Both the position numbers and the translations under genes were made by a program. From assembly GCA_009617715.1 (NCBI GenBank), contig VTFK01000003.1:1736001-1800000 (forward strand): 64,000 bases of DNA, written 5' to 3'. This stretch comes from Plectrocnemia conspersa (lineage: Eukaryota > Arthropoda > Insecta > Trichoptera > Polycentropodidae). Positions 60,001-64,000 of this stretch are shown here, piece by piece; within the stretch, counting starts at the first letter, position 1, and every line of letters begins with the position of its first letter. The notes under the pieces are model-generated. The model did not search any database. It was not told the origin of the DNA and saw only the letters and a list, made by a program, of their open reading frames with translations.

Positions 60001-63000
60001 TCAACTTTTGAACCTTGTCACAGTTATTTCATGTATGTTAAGGTTGATAATTGCTTAAACTGAATATGAAAACCTTTAACTAACGACATTTCTTGATATT
60101 TGCTTTAAAACAGTTGCAGAAATATTAAAATTAAATATTTTTCAGAAAATTATTGGTGTTTCTATTTTACCCCACTGTGGCGTTCATGAATTGTATGTTT
60201 TTTATAATTTATACCGAATGTTCGACACATATTCTAACTTTCATTAATTGAAAAAAAACTTTAGATATAAATTGACATGCTTATAATATTTTGTGAAGTA
60301 ACAGGTCAAGTTTATGTATAAAAACTTATTTATTAATTCATTAAAAACAGCACCGCGGATATTTTTTGAGCGCGACCAAAGGATTAATATAGCACGTATA
60401 AACTTCAAAATCACACAATCTTCGACTGAACTGTCTCCTTGTCGACCGACCTCGATCAGCTGATATCCGTTCTCCACCATGCGATTGCATGCTTGACACT
60501 GAAAGCTGACATTCGCTGATCAGATCTGGTCAACTAAGATGTCCACTTATATACACTATAATTCATTAAATTGGCACTCTATAAAAATATTTTATAGATC
60601 CACCTAATATTTTTGTACAGTTTTTTTGAATAAATTCTAAAACACGACAATACTTCGATATCGATAAAATCAATTTATTGACTCACTGAATTCCCTGATT
60701 CAACACATTTTACATAGTACAAACTATTTCTCAATATTAGTAGCTTTATTATGCTGTTTAAAAATCAAATCTGCAAAAAAATGTAATGAACAAATCTGAT
60801 GAGACAAAAATCTATCAAGTTATCTTTTCAATTAAAAATTTGCTGTGGTTTAGTCATGACAGTAAATTACTGTCATTGGCAGTTGCTGAATGTGTCAGTA
60901 ATTTATTTGAGAGGTGAATGTTTTTTCAATGAAAAATTTTATGTTTCAAAGAAAAGAGCTTTGGATGATCTGTTGATATCATAATTCAGCAAAAGTCTTT
61001 GGACAAATAGGAATTCAGCAAAACTATATTATACAGAACTATAAGTAATTCAGATGTCTTTGTTATAGTTATTTACGTTTAAATATAAACTATTGTCTAA
61101 TAATATATTACAGTGATTATCTTAACACGTCAGTTTCCTGTCGGAAGTTATTAGGTAAACGTCAGCATGTCTCAACTAATGTCGATTTTTTTGTGTTTTT
61201 GATTGAAGTGTACTAAGCATGCTGGTAGTTGGCATCTCTCCCGATCGGGCAAGTTGTAATTCATCACTTGAACACTAAAACGGCGCAAGCGTCAATTATA
61301 CCATCAATTTTAATACTCCAAACTTTGCGAGTGGTGCCCACGATGCGTAAGAACATAAATTTTGCCCAAAAGTCAGGGCCAAGCCAGCTTTCGCGTCCTT
61401 CGCCAACATTATTTTTTCCTTCCTCACTACATACTTGATTTATTCTTGGCGCACTTCTGTAGCGATGATATTTTTTTTCGGCTCGCGTTACATGTTTATC
61501 TATTACCTGTTTTTTATTCAGACGATTTTTCCTTCCGTGGAGAAACGACGCTAGGTCGTATAGGCACTTTAGAGGGTATTTTATTTCGGCAAATCTGAAC
61601 CCGCCTCAGTTACGATATGCATATATAACATCTGTGAGGTCCAGGTATCGATCCTTAGAGGACCTTAGGACGACACACGCTCGCTATAAAATATTTTATG
61701 AGCCGAAAATATAGCACTAGTATCAAAAACAGCAGCCGAGCATACGTAAGTGAATAAGGAGGATTCTTGAGTTACCATTGCATATTCCAAGACTAGAGTG
61801 CTTCATTTGAAATTTCATTTTCAAATGCAGAGTATTCTATATACATATAAGATGTATGTTGTCTAGAATTTAATTCGACTCATATTCATAGACATAATGA
61901 TATACACTGTGTTATATTAATTTTTGTTAACAATGTAGTATGCTAAATTTGATTGACACGTGTCACTTAAAAATTTCGCTTTCTTTTGAGTAATGTATTC
62001 CATATCTTGATTGAGTTTTAAACCAGAAGCTGTTAATGAGTCCTCTCGAAAGGGCACGTGCATTCTGGCATATCACGTTTTCTACTACTACGTGACTTTA
62101 GTGCTGTGCCTCTTGAAATACTGGACCTAGCACAATGACCAAACCTACGGTTAAATATCTGTCGCCTCGGTTTAACGCGTACAATGTACATATTTCACAT
62201 TTTAAGGTTCGAAGCCCACTCAGTGTTGCAATCAGACATTTTTAACAACCGGTTTGTAACACAAATATAAACACATTTCAGTGCTCTTAATTGGGAAATT
62301 TGAGTAATCTTTCAGCATTTATTTCTGTATTTTTGCACAGACTTCTAGGTATTTGTGTGCCAAAAATATTTTAGTGCTCATTTCGTTTTAAAATAGCTCT
62401 TTTGAAAATTTTCCGCGTAATCGCTATGTAGCATAACATTTACTTTTAACGCTGTTATAGTAGATTAAGATTTACGATCCTGTATTTCAAGATAACGTCA
62501 GAATTTAAAATATCATTAGGAACAACTTTGATAGGTTTATTTCTTCTGTATTTTGATTGCTGAAATTGCAATTAGGAACTCAGAATATTTATTTTATGCT
62601 AATGATTTGTTTTAGAGTATTCTCATTCTTTGCAAAAATTCAAAAATGCCAGGCGGAACTCTCTTACAGTTAAGGCGGATGCGTTTTAAGCAGAAATACT
62701 TCCGTCGATGACTTAGGAGTAGCGATGGTGATTTTGTATGCACTTCACCAAAGTTTGTGGTAAAAAGTCAATGATACATACTTATCAATTTAATGAAGAT
62801 TCGCGTTCTGTAAGATACGCTAATTAATAGCGCCTTCGAATATAGGTCCATTGTCTGAAATCTAAGTACGGGTCTTATCCGTTTTTATATCCTAGTGCCA
62901 GTTTACTAGGAATGTTGGGATACAATTCATTGCATTCTAGTGTCAACTACCCGTCAATGCTTGGCGATCAAGACACGATTGTGACCCTTATTCTTGACCG

Positions 63001-63057
63001 TCGTGCCCAAGACGTCAGCGCTCGAACGCTCTTCTTTCCTCATCCAACTACTTAACG
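60001..63057. other. No gene recognised
   Basis: Mostly AT-rich. A minus-strand frame from ATG at 60480 (MVENGYQLIEVGRQGDSSVE) sits in a less AT-rich context and could be a first exon, but no donor is convincing and no downstream exon follows. At 61225-61440 the composition is balanced without identifiable content. Confidence 0.35.
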
Positions 63058-63148
63058 ATGCCAAACACATATGTAGATGTTTTCGGCTATAGCTATAGGG
63101 AGCTGGAAAAAAAATATGGGATGGTGCTAATCTATTTTAGGCGTGCAC
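63058..63148 (+). repeat. Coding-like repeat, inverted partner of 54631-54740
   Basis: The + strand here matches the minus strand at 54631-54740, including GGAGCTGG, ATGGTGCT and ATCTATTTTAG. The copies are 8.4 kb apart in opposite orientation. A weaker echo (GCTATAAGGAGCTGGT) occurs at about 63638. Their divergence implies an old duplication. Confidence 0.45.
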
Positions 63149-64000
63149 AATATGTTTTTTTATATTTAATGATATAATTTATTATTTCGTGTGAATGTAT
63201 GTGAAATTTTTAATAAAACTTATCTGTATAATGACCATCATGATGCATTGCGAAACCTGTCATGACAGTATAGTCAGATTTGTAATTTTTACTTTGTTAT
63301 AAAGAACGCGTTTCACTTTGATAATCCATCAGTGATTCACGTACTCGATGAAAACTTGAGTCCATAGTAGTCATATAAAATTAGGATCCTTAATTTGGTA
63401 CTCTACGAGACAAAATCTTCTTCCGTGATTGGGAAAGCCAAAAAAATATTTTTGAGATATCTCTGTTTGAAAGAATTCGGTTATTATCTTCACCTGTAAC
63501 CCAGCCTCTTTTTGAACTATGTATGACCTCTTATAAAGTTATACATAACCAAGAATTTCTTCTAGTCACTAAAGAGTGCTGTTGACGATCTATTGCAGTA
63601 GTCATTTTTTTCATTGGACGATTATCTGTTCAATGTCAGCTATAAGGAGCTGGTCCGATTCATATCGTTTTATTTTAATATTTTTTATGATGGAAATGAA
63701 TAAATACATTTGTTGATGTTTACTTTGATAAGTATTTTGATAACGGCGGTGATAAAAAAATCGATAGATTTGGAAATTATATATATTTAGGCGCATACCA
63801 CCGACCTTTTGACTTTAAAGTATTAGTACCGATTGTATCTATTGTTCAGACCCTAATGCAAACCGCTTTCTGATCCGCTCAAATATGCGATCGGCACGAG
63901 CACTTGTGTCTTGTATCATGTAGAATCGTAGATAAATAAAAAACTTGTTTTTCGAAAGTTACAAATCAAATCAATTATTTTATTTGCTTTTTGTAAGTCC
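63149..64000. other. Window end, nothing recognised
   Basis: AT-rich sequence without recognisable exon or element up to the end of the window. Confidence 0.4.

Noticed and set aside
60244..60480. 78-codon minus-strand frame beginning MVENGYQLIEVG
   Set aside because: The start looks coding-like, but there is no good donor and no second exon; the latter half is AT-driven.
61640..61665. tRNA T-arm-like GGTATCGATCCT phrase
   Set aside because: No matching acceptor, D or anticodon arms nearby on either strand.

Overview
The window is nuclear DNA from an animal with short, phase-compatible GT-AG introns, strongly AT-rich intergenic DNA and many decayed DNA transposons (mariner, Tc1-like, pogo-type, piggyBac-type, hAT), non-LTR retroelement tails and LTR-like repeats. 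The proteins that can be read look like insect orthologues. I judge it an insect genome but cannot fix the order. There is no bacterial-style operon, CRISPR array or confident RNA gene.

Layout. 1-8.2 kb is repeat-rich flank: a foldback repeat, a tandem duplication, an LTR-like fragment, a GC-rich island that may be a promoter, nested MITEs and a mariner relic. 8.27-22.3 kb is a 16-coding-exon Set2 (H3K36 methyltransferase) gene on the + strand. Its AWS and SET domains are separated by a 7.5 kb intron full of transposon relics. 25.26-26.77 kb is the 20S proteasome subunit alpha4 (PSMA7 type, +). 28.42-29.40 kb is a five-exon gene on the - strand that encodes a small heat-shock-factor-type DNA-binding protein; I assembled it from splice signals and it is the least expected gene here. 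30.82-32.30 kb is a six-exon C2H2 zinc-finger gene (+). 34.5-35.2 kb is an intronless, GC-rich gene for V-ATPase subunit c'' (+). 37.76-44.46 kb is a 14-exon PLAA/Ufd3 orthologue on the - strand (WD40, PFU and PUL domains), with a 2.4 kb first intron that carries a hAT fragment and a foldback array. 48.56 kb starts a gene with a mitochondrial-type presequence inside a CpG-rich island. Its first intron appears to run to the window end, because 48.64-64 kb shows no convincing exon.

The recognisable genes are mostly housekeeping: chromatin (Set2), protein turnover (alpha4 and PLAA, both in the ubiquitin-proteasome field) and vacuolar acidification (V-ATPase). I see no reason to think the neighbourhood is a functional cluster.

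A recurring oddity is that three otherwise well-conserved genes (Set2, PLAA, the zinc-finger gene) each need one or two single-base corrections to keep a conserved reading frame. Together these look more like residual indels of an assembly than like independent pseudogenes, but that is inference.
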